In this document: piece after piece, positions 1-6,697 of the stretch
Layout of the letters: each line of letters opens with the position of its first letter
Position numbering within the stretch: the stretch's first letter is position 1
Source of the DNA: CAZJFH01 sp964545205
GTDB taxonomy: Bacteria > Pseudomonadota > Alphaproteobacteria > Rhodospirillales > Magnetospirillaceae
Assembly: GCA_964545205.1 (NCBI GenBank)
Contig: CAZJFH010000079.1
Coordinates: 1-22,246 of the forward strand
Length of the DNA stretch: 22,246 nucleotides
Direction of reading: 5' to 3'
Notes under the pieces: model-generated
The model's database searches: none
Seen by the model: only the letters and a program-made list of their open reading frames with translations
Told to the model about the DNA's origin: nothing
Made by a program: the position numbers and the translations under genes

Positions 1-47
1 CAGAAGGTGCCGTTGTCCGCCCGTTCCCCGCTAATCCGCGATGAACC

Positions 48-83
48 AAAAAAAGAGCCGGGGCGCATGCCACCGGCTCTTTT
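48..83 (-). terminator. Rho-independent terminator of the tRNA transcript
   Basis: Inverted arms AAAAGAGCCGG (51-61) and CCGGCTCTTTT (73-83) enclose an 11-nt loop. Read on the minus strand, the GC-rich stem is followed by a run of seven T (complement of A48-54). It lies just 3' of tRNA-Asn on the same strand, so it most likely ends the tRNA transcript. The A-rich left arm would also allow weaker function in the other direction. Confidence 0.85.
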
Positions 84-88
84 CGAAT

Positions 89-164
89 TGGCTCCCAGGG
101 AGGGACTCGAACCCCCGACCAAGCGGTTAACAGCCGCTCGCTCTACCGACTGAGCTACCTGGGA
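89..164 (-). tRNA. tRNA-Asn (anticodon GTT)
   Basis: On the minus strand a 76-nt cloverleaf is visible. The acceptor stem TCCCAGG pairs with CCTGGGA, followed by discriminator G and an encoded CCA. The D-arm carries AGCTCAGTCGGTAGAGC, the anticodon loop is CTGTTAA with anticodon GTT, and the T-arm has GGTTCGAGTCC. The GTT anticodon reads asparagine codons. The gene is followed by a strong terminator and is preceded, about 120 nt upstream, by tRNA-Cys on the same strand; the two may share a transcript. A GC-rich palindrome (about 200-217) lies in the spacer between them and could be a processing or termination signal. Confidence 0.97.
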
Positions 165-287
165 TCAGGGCATCGGCCGAAGCCGCTGCGGAAATCCCTG
201 CGCACCCTGGGGTGCGCGACACCATGTACTTCACCACGACCGGTTCCGCAAGCCCCGACGTCGTCGATCCGTCGTCGCTGCGGCGGT

Positions 288-361
288 TGGAGGCCGGGGC
301 CGGAATTGAACCGACGTACGGGGATTTGCAGTCCCCTGCATAGCCACTCTGCCACCCGGCC
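288..361 (-). tRNA. tRNA-Cys (anticodon GCA)
   Basis: A 74-nt cloverleaf on the minus strand. The acceptor stem GGCCGGG pairs with CCCGGCC, followed by discriminator T (expected for tRNA-Cys) and encoded CCA. The anticodon stem GGGGA/TCCCC encloses loop CTGCAAA with anticodon GCA, and the T-arm carries GGTTCAATTCC. A near-consensus sigma-70 promoter lies immediately upstream. This is the first gene of a possible two-tRNA transcript ending at the terminator near position 50. Confidence 0.97.
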
Positions 362-398
362 ACCGTCGGCCGCGATGCGGCCGATCGTGAGAAGCGGT

Positions 399-427
399 CT
401 TATAGAGGGTGGCGGCCGGTGCGTCAA
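399..427 (-). promoter_or_regulatory. Sigma-70 promoter of tRNA-Cys
   Basis: Read on the minus strand, TTGACG (427-422) and TATAAG (404-399) are separated by exactly 17 nt. Both hexamers are close to consensus. The predicted start near 392 is about 30 nt before the mature tRNA-Cys 5' end at 361. It lies back to back with the plus-strand promoter at 443-471. Confidence 0.75.
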
Positions 428-442
428 GCGGTGCGCGCGCCA

Positions 443-471
443 TTGTCTTGCGGTTCGGCAGGGGCTATAAA
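443..471 (+). promoter_or_regulatory. Sigma-70-like promoter of the pcm-like gene
   Basis: TTGTCT (443-448) and TATAAA (466-471) are separated by 17 nt. The predicted start near 478 leaves a leader of about 48 nt before the ATG at 526. It is divergent from the tRNA-Cys promoter. The call rests on hexamer match and spacing only. Confidence 0.6.
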
Positions 472-525
472 ACGCCCACATTCACGAGCGCCAGATCGCG
501 CGCCAACAGGATTCCGGAGCTGACG

Positions 526-1179
526 ATGGACTACGCTGCCGCCCGGTTCAACATGGTCGAGAACCAGATCCGCACCAACCGGGTCATCGCCCCCGACGTG
601 CTGGAGGCGATGTCCGAGCTGCCGCGCGAGCTGTTCGTGCCCAAGCAGCTTCGCGGCATCGCCTATGTCGACGAGGACATCGATCTCGGCAACGGCCGCT
701 ACCTGATGGAGCCGCTGGTCCTGGCCAGGCTGCTGCAGCTCGCCCAGGTGCGGCCGAGCGACGTCGTGCTCGACGTCGGCTGCGGCACCGGCTACTCGGC
801 GGCGGTGCTGGCGCGCATGGCCTCGACCGTCGTGGCGCTCGAGACCGATCCCGACCTCGCCACCCGTGCCGGCGGCCTGCTGTCGGAGCTCGGCGTCGAC
901 ACCGTCGCCGTGGTCACCGGCGAACTGCGCGACGGCTATCCCCAGCAGGGGCCCTACGACGTCATCTTCGTCGACGGCGGCGTCCAGGAGATCCCGCAGG
1001 CGCTGTGCAACCAGCTCGCCGAGGGCGGCCGGCTGGTGACGGTGGTGATGCGCGACGACGGATTCGGCCGCGGCGTTCTGCTCGAGCGCATCGGCGGCCG
1101 GTTCAGCCGCCGCGAGGCGTTCGACGCGGCGACGCCGCTGCTGCCCGGCTTCGCGCGCGCGCCCGGTTTCATTTTCTAG
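526..1179 (+). CDS. Protein-L-isoaspartate O-methyltransferase-like protein (SAM-dependent)
   Basis: 217 residues. A Rossmann-type SAM-binding motif VLDVGCGTGYSAAVLA lies at residues 81-96, followed by the acidic strand end ALETD (104-108) and YDVIFVDGG (144-152), the usual class I methyltransferase order. The N-terminal MVENQIRTNRV and LPRELFVP segments match the PCMT family. Family members methylate isoaspartyl residues in damaged proteins. The usual ISQP-type substrate loop is replaced by GNGRYLMEP (55-63), so repair activity is uncertain; this resembles the alphaproteobacterial paralogue commonly found upstream of rhodanese and tolC. The ATG at 526 is chosen because GGAG at 516-519 sits 6 nt upstream; an in-frame extension to 409 would run through the promoter region. 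Confidence 0.85.
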   Translation: MDYAAARFNMVENQIRTNRVIAPDVLEAMSELPRELFVPKQLRGIAYVDEDIDLGNGRYLMEPLVLARLLQLAQVRPSDVVLDVGCGTGYSAAVLARMASTVVALETDPDLATRAGGLLSELGVDTVAVVTGELRDGYPQQGPYDVIFVDGGVQEIPQALCNQLAEGGRLVTVVMRDDGFGRGVLLERIGGRFSRREAFDAATPLLPGFARAPGFIF

Positions 1180-1201
1180 TCCGGCACCACATATCAGCGG
1201 C

Positions 1202-1534
1202 ATGACCACCGCCATGCCGCCGGAGATCGAGGTCGAGGAACTGGCGCGGCTGCGTGCCGGCGACCCGGCGCCGGCCCTCGTCGACGTGCGCGAGCCGTGG
1301 GAGGTGGGCATCTGCGCCATCCCCGGCAGCGTCAACCTGCCGCTGACGATGCTGGCCGGCGGCGCCGGCGAGCTGCCGCGCGACCGGCCGCTGGTCGTGA
1401 TCTGCCACCACGGCATCCGCAGCCTGCACGCCACCGGCTGGCTGCGGCGGATGGGATTCGACAACGCCGTCAACCTGCGCGGCGGCATCGACGCCTGGGC
1501 GCGGCGAATCGATCCGGATATGGCGACGTATTGA
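1202..1534 (+). CDS. Single-domain rhodanese-like protein
   Basis: 110 residues, the size of a GlpE-type single rhodanese domain. Signature parts are LVDVREPWEVG (26-36) and the active-site loop CHHGIRS with the catalytic cysteine at residue 68. Rhodaneses carry persulfide sulfur on this cysteine and pass it to acceptors. The six-residue loop fits the sulfur-specific class rather than phosphatases. It starts 22 nt after the pcm-like gene and is probably cotranscribed; a candidate new promoter follows it, before tolC. The physiological sulfur acceptor cannot be told from sequence. A DsrC/TusE-like sulfur carrier lies about 3 kb away, but no direct link is visible. Confidence 0.88.
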   Translation: MTTAMPPEIEVEELARLRAGDPAPALVDVREPWEVGICAIPGSVNLPLTMLAGGAGELPRDRPLVVICHHGIRSLHATGWLRRMGFDNAVNLRGGIDAWARRIDPDMATY

Positions 1535-1556
1535 GGCGTCGCCGGCCTAAACGTCC

Positions 1557-1584
1557 TTGATATTCCGTCTCTCCAAGATATTGT
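1557..1584 (+). promoter_or_regulatory. Candidate promoter of tolC
   Basis: TTGATA (1557-1562) and TATTGT (1579-1584) are separated by 16 nt, in the 113-nt gap between the rhodanese gene and tolC. The predicted start near 1591 leaves a leader of about 57 nt. The match is moderate, and readthrough from the upstream genes is also possible. Confidence 0.4.
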
Positions 1585-1647
1585 GTGCGGAAGACTTTCG
1601 CCTGTTGGGGAGAGGCAGGCCTTCAGTGCGACAGTGAAGAGGCGACG

Positions 1648-3024
1648 ATGAACAGAAGTTTTGCCGTTCTGCTGGGCTCCCTTCTCGCGTCGACGGCGCT
1701 GGCGCCGCCGGCGTCTGCCGAATCGCTGCTCGATGCAATGGCCGCCGCCTACAACAACAACCCGACGCTTCTGGCCCGTCGCGCCGCGCTGCGGGCCACC
1801 GACGAGACCGTGCCGCAGGCGCTGTCCGGATGGCGGCCGACGGTCCAGGTGACCGGCGAGGCCGGCGTCACCGGCATCAACCGCAGCGTCGGGCGCAACG
1901 ACAGCTCGACCAAGATCTTCCCGCGCGGCGCCAGCCTGCAGATCAGCCAGCCCCTGTACACGGGCGGTCGCGTCGCCGCGGCGCTCGAGGGCGCCGAATA
2001 TTCGGTGCTGGCCGGCCGCGCCGATCTCGCCGCGACCGAGCAGCGGGTGATGTTCGACGTCGCGACCGCGTATATGGACGTGCTCGCCGCGCAGGCGGTG
2101 GTCGAGCTCAACAGCAAGAACGTCGAGGTGCTCAAGCGCCAGCTCGAGGCGGCGCAGGACCGCTTCCGGGTCGGCGAGATCACCAAGACCGACGTTGCCC
2201 AGGCCGAGGCCCGCTACGGCGGCGCCATCGCCGGCCGCGTGCAGGCCGCCGGCCAGCTCGAAGCCGCCCGCGCCCGCTACGCCAGCCTGGTCGGGCAGCC
2301 GCCGGTCGACCTGCAGCCGCCGGCGGCGCTGGTCAACCTGCCGACCAGCCTCGCCGAGGCGGTGGCCATCGCCGCCGACGAGAACCCGTCGGTGACCGCC
2401 GCCGCCTATGCCGCCAGCGCCGCCCAGGCGGGCGTCGATCAGATCGAGGGCGAGTTGTATCCGCGGGTCTCGGCCGTCGCCTCGATCGCGCGTTTCGACG
2501 AGCAGTCGGCCCGCGACACCGACACCGAGTCGGCCGAGGCGACGATCCAGGTCTCGGTGCCGCTCTACCAGTCCGGTTCGGTGTATTCGCGGGTGCGGAG
2601 CCAGAAACACACCGCCAACCAGCGCCGCATCCAGGTCTACGAGACCCGCCGCGCCGCCGTCGAGCAGGCGACCGCCGCCTGGGAGACCTGGCAGGCGTCG
2701 AAGGCGCAGATCGAATCGCTGGGCACCCAGATCCGCGCCGCCGAAATCGCGCTGGAAGGCGTGCAGCGCGAGGCGCAGGTCGGCGCCCGCACCGTCCTCG
2801 ACGTTCTCGACGCCGAGCAGGAACTGCTCGAGGCGCGGGTCAATCTGGTCAGCGCCCAGCGCGACGAGAAGGTCGCCGCCTTCCAGTTGATGCAGGCGAT
2901 GGGCCGGATGACGGCGGCCAGTTTCGGCCTGTCCGTCGAGTTGTACGATCCGACCGAGCATTACCGCGCGATCCGGAACGTTTGGTTCGGCACCGACGTG
3001 GAGCTCGTTCCCGAGCGCGAGTGA
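1648..3024 (+). CDS. tolC: TolC-family outer membrane efflux/secretion channel
   Basis: 458 residues, a normal length for TolC. An N-terminal Sec signal peptide is evident: MNR, a hydrophobic stretch, then a likely cut after PASA near residue 24. The mature protein starts ESLLDAMAAAYNNNPTLLARRAALRATDE, typical of the OEP family, and shows the duplicated arrangement of long amphipathic helices with two strand-forming parts (for example SLQISQPLYTGG and TIQVSVPLYQSG). TolC trimers span the outer membrane and a periplasmic tunnel, docking with inner-membrane pumps or type I exporters; no partner pump is encoded here. The start is the ATG at 1648 with GAAGAGG upstream; the in-frame codons back to 1585 have no signal-peptide character. 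popZ follows after 38 nt. Confidence 0.93.
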   Translation: MNRSFAVLLGSLLASTALAPPASAESLLDAMAAAYNNNPTLLARRAALRATDETVPQALSGWRPTVQVTGEAGVTGINRSVGRNDSSTKIFPRGASLQISQPLYTGGRVAAALEGAEYSVLAGRADLAATEQRVMFDVATAYMDVLAAQAVVELNSKNVEVLKRQLEAAQDRFRVGEITKTDVAQAEARYGGAIAGRVQAAGQLEAARARYASLVGQPPVDLQPPAALVNLPTSLAEAVAIAADENPSVTAAAYAASAAQAGVDQIEGELYPRVSAVASIARFDEQSARDTDTESAEATIQVSVPLYQSGSVYSRVRSQKHTANQRRIQVYETRRAAVEQATAAWETWQASKAQIESLGTQIRAAEIALEGVQREAQVGARTVLDVLDAEQELLEARVNLVSAQRDEKVAAFQLMQAMGRMTAASFGLSVELYDPTEHYRAIRNVWFGTDVELVPERE

Positions 3025-3062
3025 ACCAGGCGGCGGCGTTCTGACATGAGCTGAGTTGAGAC

Positions 3063-3728
3063 ATGAGCGACGACAAGTCCCAACAAGAACCCTCGATGGA
3101 AGACATCCTGGCGTCGATTCGCCGGATTCTTTCCGAGGACGACATCGAGGAACCGCCGCCGAAGCCGGCCGCGGCCAAGCCTGCGCCGGAGCCCGAACCG
3201 GAACCCGAGCCCGAGCCCGAGCCCGAGCCGGAACCGGAGGAGGACGTCTTCGAACTGACCGAAGACATGATGGCCGCGCCGGAACAGGAAGAGCAGCAGG
3301 ACACCGACACCTTCGACCTGTCGGGATTCGAAGTCGAACCGGAACCGGAACCCGAGCCGGAACCCGAACCCGAACCGGAGCCCGAGCCCGAGCCCGAGCC
3401 CGAGCCGGAGCCGGAGGAGATGTTCGCGCCGGAGCCCGAGCCGGAGCGCCGCCCCAGCTTCCGCGACGCGGTCGAGGACAAGGCCGAGAGCCTGGTCGCG
3501 CCGGCGGTGGCCGAGGCCTCGACCCAGGCCCTGACCGAACTGGCCCGTGCCGTGGCGCGCGAGCGCGGCATCGGCCTCGGTGCGCGCGGCGTCACCCTCG
3601 AGGACCTGGTCCGGGAAATGCTGCAGCCGATCCTGAAGGACTGGCTCGACCAGAACCTGCCCTACATGATCGAACGGATCGTGCGCAAGGAGATCGAGCG
3701 CATGGTCAACCGCGCCGAGAAGATGTAG
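3063..3728 (+). CDS. popZ: PopZ-family polar organising protein (DUF2497)
   Basis: 221 residues in three parts. The N-terminal helix contains SMEDILASIRRILSEDD (11-27), the conserved segment that binds client proteins in PopZ. The middle is a disordered acidic linker with two uninterrupted Pro-Glu runs, (PE)9 at residues 42-59 and (PE)13 at 93-118. The C-terminal oligomerisation region contains TLEDLVREMLQPILKDWLDQNLP, then IERIVRKEIERM. In Caulobacter and relatives PopZ forms the polar matrix that anchors ParB/centromere and cell-cycle regulators. It follows tolC closely. valS, which as I recall is often the next gene in alphaproteobacteria, lies about 11.3 kb downstream. The PE runs are long and DNA-repetitive, so length may vary between strains. 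Confidence 0.9.
   Translation: MSDDKSQQEPSMEDILASIRRILSEDDIEEPPPKPAAAKPAPEPEPEPEPEPEPEPEPEEDVFELTEDMMAAPEQEEQQDTDTFDLSGFEVEPEPEPEPEPEPEPEPEPEPEPEPEPEEMFAPEPEPERRPSFRDAVEDKAESLVAPAVAEASTQALTELARAVARERGIGLGARGVTLEDLVREMLQPILKDWLDQNLPYMIERIVRKEIERMVNRAEKM
3186..3416 (+). repeat. Pro-Glu coding hexamer repeats inside popZ
   Basis: Two runs of six-base units of the form CCSGAR: nine units at 3186-3239 and thirteen at 3339-3416. They are separated by a non-repetitive acidic stretch encoding EDVFELTEDM and beyond. All changes within the units are synonymous (CCC/CCG, GAA/GAG), so Pro-Glu is kept while the DNA has drifted. That points to selection on the protein rather than pure recent slippage. The repeat also creates a long false open frame on the minus strand rich in Gly-Ser. 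Confidence 0.9.
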
Positions 3729-3756
3729 GCGGCGGTCGCATCGGAAGACCCCCGGC

Positions 3757-4248
3757 TCAGTCCTCGTAGAGCCGCCGCAGCATGTCGACCAGCTGCGTGC
3801 GCTCGGCGGCGGAGAGCCTGGCCGTCATGCGGTCGTCGTGCTGGCGCACCAGCTCGTTCAGCTGCTGCAGCATTTCGTGGCCCTGGGGCGTGAGCACGAT
3901 GGCGTGGGTGCGGCGGTCGACCTGCGACGGCATGCGCAGGGCCAGGCCGCGGCCCTCGAGGGCGTCGATCAGGGTCACCGCGCCCGAGCGGTCGATGCCG
4001 AGAATCGACGCGAGCTGCGTCTGGCTGAGGCCGGGATGGCCGGCGATGACCGACAGCGCCGCGAACTGCGCCGGCCGGATCTCGAGTTCGCCGATCGTGC
4101 GCATGTAGTCCTGGTAGACCGTCACCTGTGCCCGGCGCAGGGAATAGCCGACGATGTCGCCGAGGATGCCCATGTCGCCGCCGGTTCCCGGCTCCGGCAT
4201 CGAGCCCGCCATGGCCGTCTTGCTGCGTCGCTTTCCCATCACCGTCAT
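3757..4248 (-). CDS. MarR-family transcriptional regulator
   Basis: 163 residues. A helical dimerisation N-terminus is followed by the winged helix-turn-helix: LEIRPAQFAALSVIAGHPGLSQTQLASILGIDRSGAVTLIDALEGRGL (about 55-102), then the wing with DRRTHAIVLTPQG (111-123) and a C-terminal dimerisation helix. MarR proteins are dimeric repressors, often released by small aromatic ligands or by thiol oxidation; no cysteine is present here, so redox sensing by cysteine is unlikely. The ATG at 4248 is chosen because GGAGG lies 6 nt upstream; an upstream in-frame TTG lacks such a site. It is convergent with popZ and divergent from the DsrC/TusE-like gene, with inverted repeats between them, so autoregulation and control of that neighbour are likely inferences. 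Confidence 0.88.
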   Translation of the reverse strand: MTVMGKRRSKTAMAGSMPEPGTGGDMGILGDIVGYSLRRAQVTVYQDYMRTIGELEIRPAQFAALSVIAGHPGLSQTQLASILGIDRSGAVTLIDALEGRGLALRMPSQVDRRTHAIVLTPQGHEMLQQLNELVRQHDDRMTARLSAAERTQLVDMLRRLYED

Positions 4249-4260
4249 ATCCCACCTCCG

Positions 4261-4325
4261 CGGCAATTATTTTGCCGGCGGACTGTTATGGCAACCGATT
4301 ATTGCGCAATTCGCGGATTTGCGCA
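4261..4325. promoter_or_regulatory. Two inverted repeats, candidate MarR operators
   Basis: Two perfect inverted repeats lie between the divergent MarR gene and the DsrC/TusE-like gene. The first is CGGCAA-N5-TTGCCG at 4261-4277, next to the marR ribosome-binding site. The second is TGCGCAA-N9-TTGCGCA at 4303-4325. Both contain GCAA/TTGC half-sites, as is common for MarR operators. Binding by this regulator is inferred from position. A weak candidate -10 (TAATGT, near 4390) for the plus-strand gene lies further downstream. Confidence 0.5.
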
Positions 4326-4431
4326 GCCGTGGCGGCCGGGTTGGGCTGACCCACCCATTAGGATGATTTTCAGTTTCATTCCAGTTTGCTAATGTCGCGT
4401 CGTGATTCGGATGCATTCGAAGGAGGACACG

Positions 4432-4770
4432 ATGGGCATTCAGGCACAGGTCAACGGCCGGATCGTCGAGCTGAGCGAGGCCGGCTGGCTCGAGGACGTC
4501 ACGGATTGGGACGAGGAGGTGGCGAAGGTGATCGCCGCCAACGAGAAGGTCGAGCTCACCGAGGCGCACTGGGACGTCGTGCGCACGGCGCGGGAGTATT
4601 TCGAGGAGTACGGCATCGTCGCCGAGCCGCGCCAGTTCCTGAAGCTGATGAAGGAGAAGTTCGGGCCGGAGCGGGCGACCAACCAGCACATCTACGCGCT
4701 GTTCCCCTACGGGCTGGTGAAGTCGGCCAACAAGGTCGCCGGCCTGCCGCGGCCCAAGGGCTGCAGCTGA
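4432..4770 (+). CDS. DsrC/TusE-family sulfur-carrier-like protein with a single C-terminal cysteine
   Basis: 112 residues, full length for the family. It has the family order: N-terminal beta part (VNGRIVELSEAGWLEDVTDWDEEVA), central WDVVRTAREYFEEY and the C-terminal arm KVAGLPRPKGCS. The penultimate cysteine (Cys111) is present, but the second cysteine that DsrC has 11 residues earlier is Asn100. DsrC of dissimilatory sulfur metabolism needs both, whereas TusE (sulfur relay for tRNA 2-thiouridine) and RspA-type paralogues keep only the last. No dsrAB, dsrEFH or tus partners are in the window. Its pairing with a divergent MarR regulator suggests a regulated, not housekeeping, role. Start: ATG 4432 with GGAGG at 4422-4426. 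Confidence 0.85.
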   Translation: MGIQAQVNGRIVELSEAGWLEDVTDWDEEVAKVIAANEKVELTEAHWDVVRTAREYFEEYGIVAEPRQFLKLMKEKFGPERATNQHIYALFPYGLVKSANKVAGLPRPKGCS

Positions 4771-4775
4771 CCGGG

Positions 4776-4796
4776 CGCGGCGCCTATTGCGCCGCG
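4776..4796. terminator. Hairpin between convergent genes
   Basis: A perfect 8-bp stem CGCGGCGC/GCGCCGCG with loop CTATT overlaps the boxR stop codon and lies 5 nt after the DsrC/TusE-like stop. There is no T-run on either side, so intrinsic termination is uncertain. The two genes converge with only 13 nt between their stops. Confidence 0.35.
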
Positions 4797-5713
4797 GCGC
4801 GCGCCTTTCCCAGATAGGGCGCGCACATCCGCGCCAGTTCGGCCGCCGAATCCTCGACCGAGCGGTACGAGGTGTCGAGCACGGCGTCGGCGCGGCCGTA
4901 CAGGCCGCGGCGCGACTCCAGCATCGTCTTGAGGTCCTCCATCGCCTGGCGGTGGCCCTCCATCGGCCGGACGTCGCCCTGTTCGAACACCCGCTGCATG
5001 TGCTCCTGCGGGCTGGCCTGCAGCCAGACGGTGAAGCAGTTCTCCAGCAGCAGTTCGTAGGTGTCGGGCTCGGAGACCAGGCTGCCGCCGGTCTCGATGA
5101 CGACGTGCGGGTGGCGTTCCAGCGTCGCCTGCAGCGCGCTGCATTCGAGGCGGCGGTAGCCTTTCTGGCCCATGGTCATGAAGATCTCGGGCATGTCCAT
5201 GCCGGCCATCTGCTCGACCAGCATGGTGATGCGCACGAACGGCACCCCGTAGCGCTCGGCGAGCAGGCGGCCGAGCGTGGTCTTGCCGGCGCCGCGCAGG
5301 CCGACCAGGCTGACGCGGCCGATCTCGGAGCGGTCGGGGCGGAAGCGCTGGCGCAGCAGCGTGACCGCCGCCGCGAGGTCGTCGGCCGCCAGCCCTTCCA
5401 GCAGGCGCTTGGCGGCCAGCAGGTCCGGCCGGTCCTCGCCGCGATCCTCGATCAGCGCGGTGATCGAGGTGTTCATGGTCTGGGCCAGGCTCCACAGGAT
5501 GTGGAAGCTGACATTGGCCTGGCCGTTCTCGAGCTGGGCCAGATAGCGTTCGGACACCCCGGAGTGCTGCGCCAGCACCTTGCGCGACATGCCGCGCCGG
5601 GCGCGCAGCCGCTTGACGCGCTCGCCGAGGCGGCGGGCGAGGGCGGCGACGTCGGAGCCGCCGTCGGCTGGGGTGGGGGCGTCCTCGCCGGCCGGCGATG
5701 ACCATCTCGGCAT
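4784..5713 (-). CDS. boxR: BoxR: benzoyl-CoA-responsive repressor (HTH plus shikimate-kinase-like domain)
   Basis: 309 residues with the two-domain design of BoxR/BzdR. Residues 21-90 form a Cro/cI-type helix-turn-helix (MSRKVLAQHSGVSERYLAQLENG at 42-64). Residues about 130-305 form a shikimate-kinase-like fold with the P-loop GLRGAGKTT (138-146) and VVIETGGSLV (204-213). In this family the kinase-like domain senses benzoyl-CoA, which releases the repressor from box promoters; it is not a biosynthetic kinase. It is divergent from the hydrolase and box genes it presumably controls. A TATAGT-containing site lies at 5742-5755 just upstream of its own start, suggesting autoregulation. ATG 5713 gives the family length; an upstream extension to 6025 would overlap the hydrolase gene. 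Confidence 0.93.
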   Translation of the reverse strand: MPRWSSPAGEDAPTPADGGSDVAALARRLGERVKRLRARRGMSRKVLAQHSGVSERYLAQLENGQANVSFHILWSLAQTMNTSITALIEDRGEDRPDLLAAKRLLEGLAADDLAAAVTLLRQRFRPDRSEIGRVSLVGLRGAGKTTLGRLLAERYGVPFVRITMLVEQMAGMDMPEIFMTMGQKGYRRLECSALQATLERHPHVVIETGGSLVSEPDTYELLLENCFTVWLQASPQEHMQRVFEQGDVRPMEGHRQAMEDLKTMLESRRGLYGRADAVLDTSYRSVEDSAAELARMCAPYLGKARAAAQ

Positions 5714-5741
5714 TTCGGTTCGTTCCCGTAGCTTGCGAATC

Positions 5742-5755
5742 GGAACTATAACGCA
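5742..5755 (-). promoter_or_regulatory. Candidate BoxR site / -10 box of boxR
   Basis: On the minus strand the 14-mer TGCGTTATAGTTCC resembles the boxC site (TGCA-TTATAG-TGCA), with the central six bases identical and degenerate arms. TATAGT could be the -10 box, with a leader of about 25-30 nt to the ATG at 5713. It is the weakest of three related sites. Confidence 0.4.
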
Positions 5756-5816
5756 TCCAGCGCCGCTTCGGTACCCGGCAATTGGGCATGGCGGCGCCGC
5801 GCCGCCACCGGGGCTA

Positions 5817-5830
5817 TGCAATATAGTGCG
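5817..5830 (+). promoter_or_regulatory. Candidate BoxR operator before the hydrolase
   Basis: The 14-mer TGCA-ATATAG-TGCG is a near-palindrome that differs from the boxC operator-like site at two positions. TATAGT (5822-5827) could serve as a -10 box, giving a leader of about 60 nt to the ATG at 5895. No good -35 box is visible at the normal spacing, in keeping with an activated or weak promoter. Confidence 0.5.
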
Positions 5831-5894
5831 TTGAAGGCGGCCGGCGCGGTCGTTAGAGTGAGAGCGAATCGCACCAGACAGCTCCGGAGGACCG

Positions 5895-6686
5895 ATGCGC
5901 GACCTGGAACCGGCCGGCTTTCTCGACCTCGGCGACATGCGCCTGGAGTACCAGTGGATTCCGCCGGCGGCGGAGGGGCGTCCGGTCCTGGTGATGCTGC
6001 ACGAGGGCCTGGGCTGCGTCGCCATCTGGCGCGACTTCCCCGCCAGGCTGGCCGCCGCGACCGGCTGCGGCGTCTTCGTCTATTCCCGCGCCGGCTACGG
6101 CGCCTCGTCGCCGGTGCCGCTGCCGCGGCCGCTGCGCTACATGCACGACGAGGGCCTCGACGTGCTGCCGCGGCTGCTGGCGGAGCTGCGGGCCGGCAGG
6201 ACGGTGCTGGTCGGCCATTCCGACGGCGCCTCGATCAGCCTGATCCACGCCGGCGGCGACAAGGCCGATCCGGGCGTCGCCGGCGTCGTCTGCCTGGCGC
6301 CGCACGTGTTCAACGAGGAGGTCTGCGTCGAGTCGATCCGCCAGGCCAAGACCGCCTTCGAGGCCACCGATCTGCGCGCCAAGCTGGCGCGGCTGCACGG
6401 CGACAACGTCGACGTCGCGTTCTGGGGCTGGAACGGCGCCTGGCTCGATCCCGGCTTCCGGCACTGGAACATTGAGGAATACCTGCCGCGAATCCGGGTG
6501 CCGCTGCTGGTCGTCCAGGGCCGCGACGACGAATACGGCACCCACGCCCAGTACGACGCCATCGCGGCCAAGGCCGGCGGTCCCGTCGAAGTCGCGGTGC
6601 TGGAAAACTGCCGCCACTCGCCGCACAAGGACCAGCCGGAGACGGTGCTGCGGCTGATCGCGGAGTTCGTCGGGCGAATCGGCTGA
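5895..6686 (+). CDS. Alpha/beta hydrolase of the box cluster
   Basis: 263 residues, one alpha/beta-hydrolase domain without a signal peptide. The nucleophile elbow GHSDGAS places the catalytic serine at residue 109. GRDDEYG (209-215) supplies the acid (Asp211 or Asp212), and CRHSPHKDQPE supplies the histidine (probably His241). An oxyanion-side motif LHEGLG is at 35-40. Hydrolases of this type often accompany aerobic benzoyl-CoA genes; proposed roles include lactone or thioester hydrolysis of pathway side products, but no substrate can be read from sequence. It lies between boxR and boxC, downstream of an operator-like site. GGAGG at 5886-5890 fixes the ATG at 5895. A large hairpin follows the stop, so it seems to be its own unit. 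Confidence 0.88.
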   Translation: MRDLEPAGFLDLGDMRLEYQWIPPAAEGRPVLVMLHEGLGCVAIWRDFPARLAAATGCGVFVYSRAGYGASSPVPLPRPLRYMHDEGLDVLPRLLAELRAGRTVLVGHSDGASISLIHAGGDKADPGVAGVVCLAPHVFNEEVCVESIRQAKTAFEATDLRAKLARLHGDNVDVAFWGWNGAWLDPGFRHWNIEEYLPRIRVPLLVVQGRDDEYGTHAQYDAIAAKAGGPVEVAVLENCRHSPHKDQPETVLRLIAEFVGRIG

Positions 6687-6697
6687 AAACCGGTCGA

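Noticed and set aside
424..2961. An 845-codon open frame on the minus strand across the pcm-like, rhodanese and tolC genes
   Set aside because: It is antisense to three well-supported genes, has a low-complexity Arg/Gly/Ala/Asp-rich product and is explained by high GC at third positions.
2849..3595. A Gly-Ser-rich protein on the minus strand opposite popZ
   Set aside because: The Gly-Ser repeat is simply the complement-frame reading of the Pro-Glu codons of PopZ.
4784..5713. Shikimate kinase of aromatic amino acid synthesis
   Set aside because: The kinase-like domain is fused to an N-terminal helix-turn-helix and lies beside boxCBA, the established BoxR arrangement.
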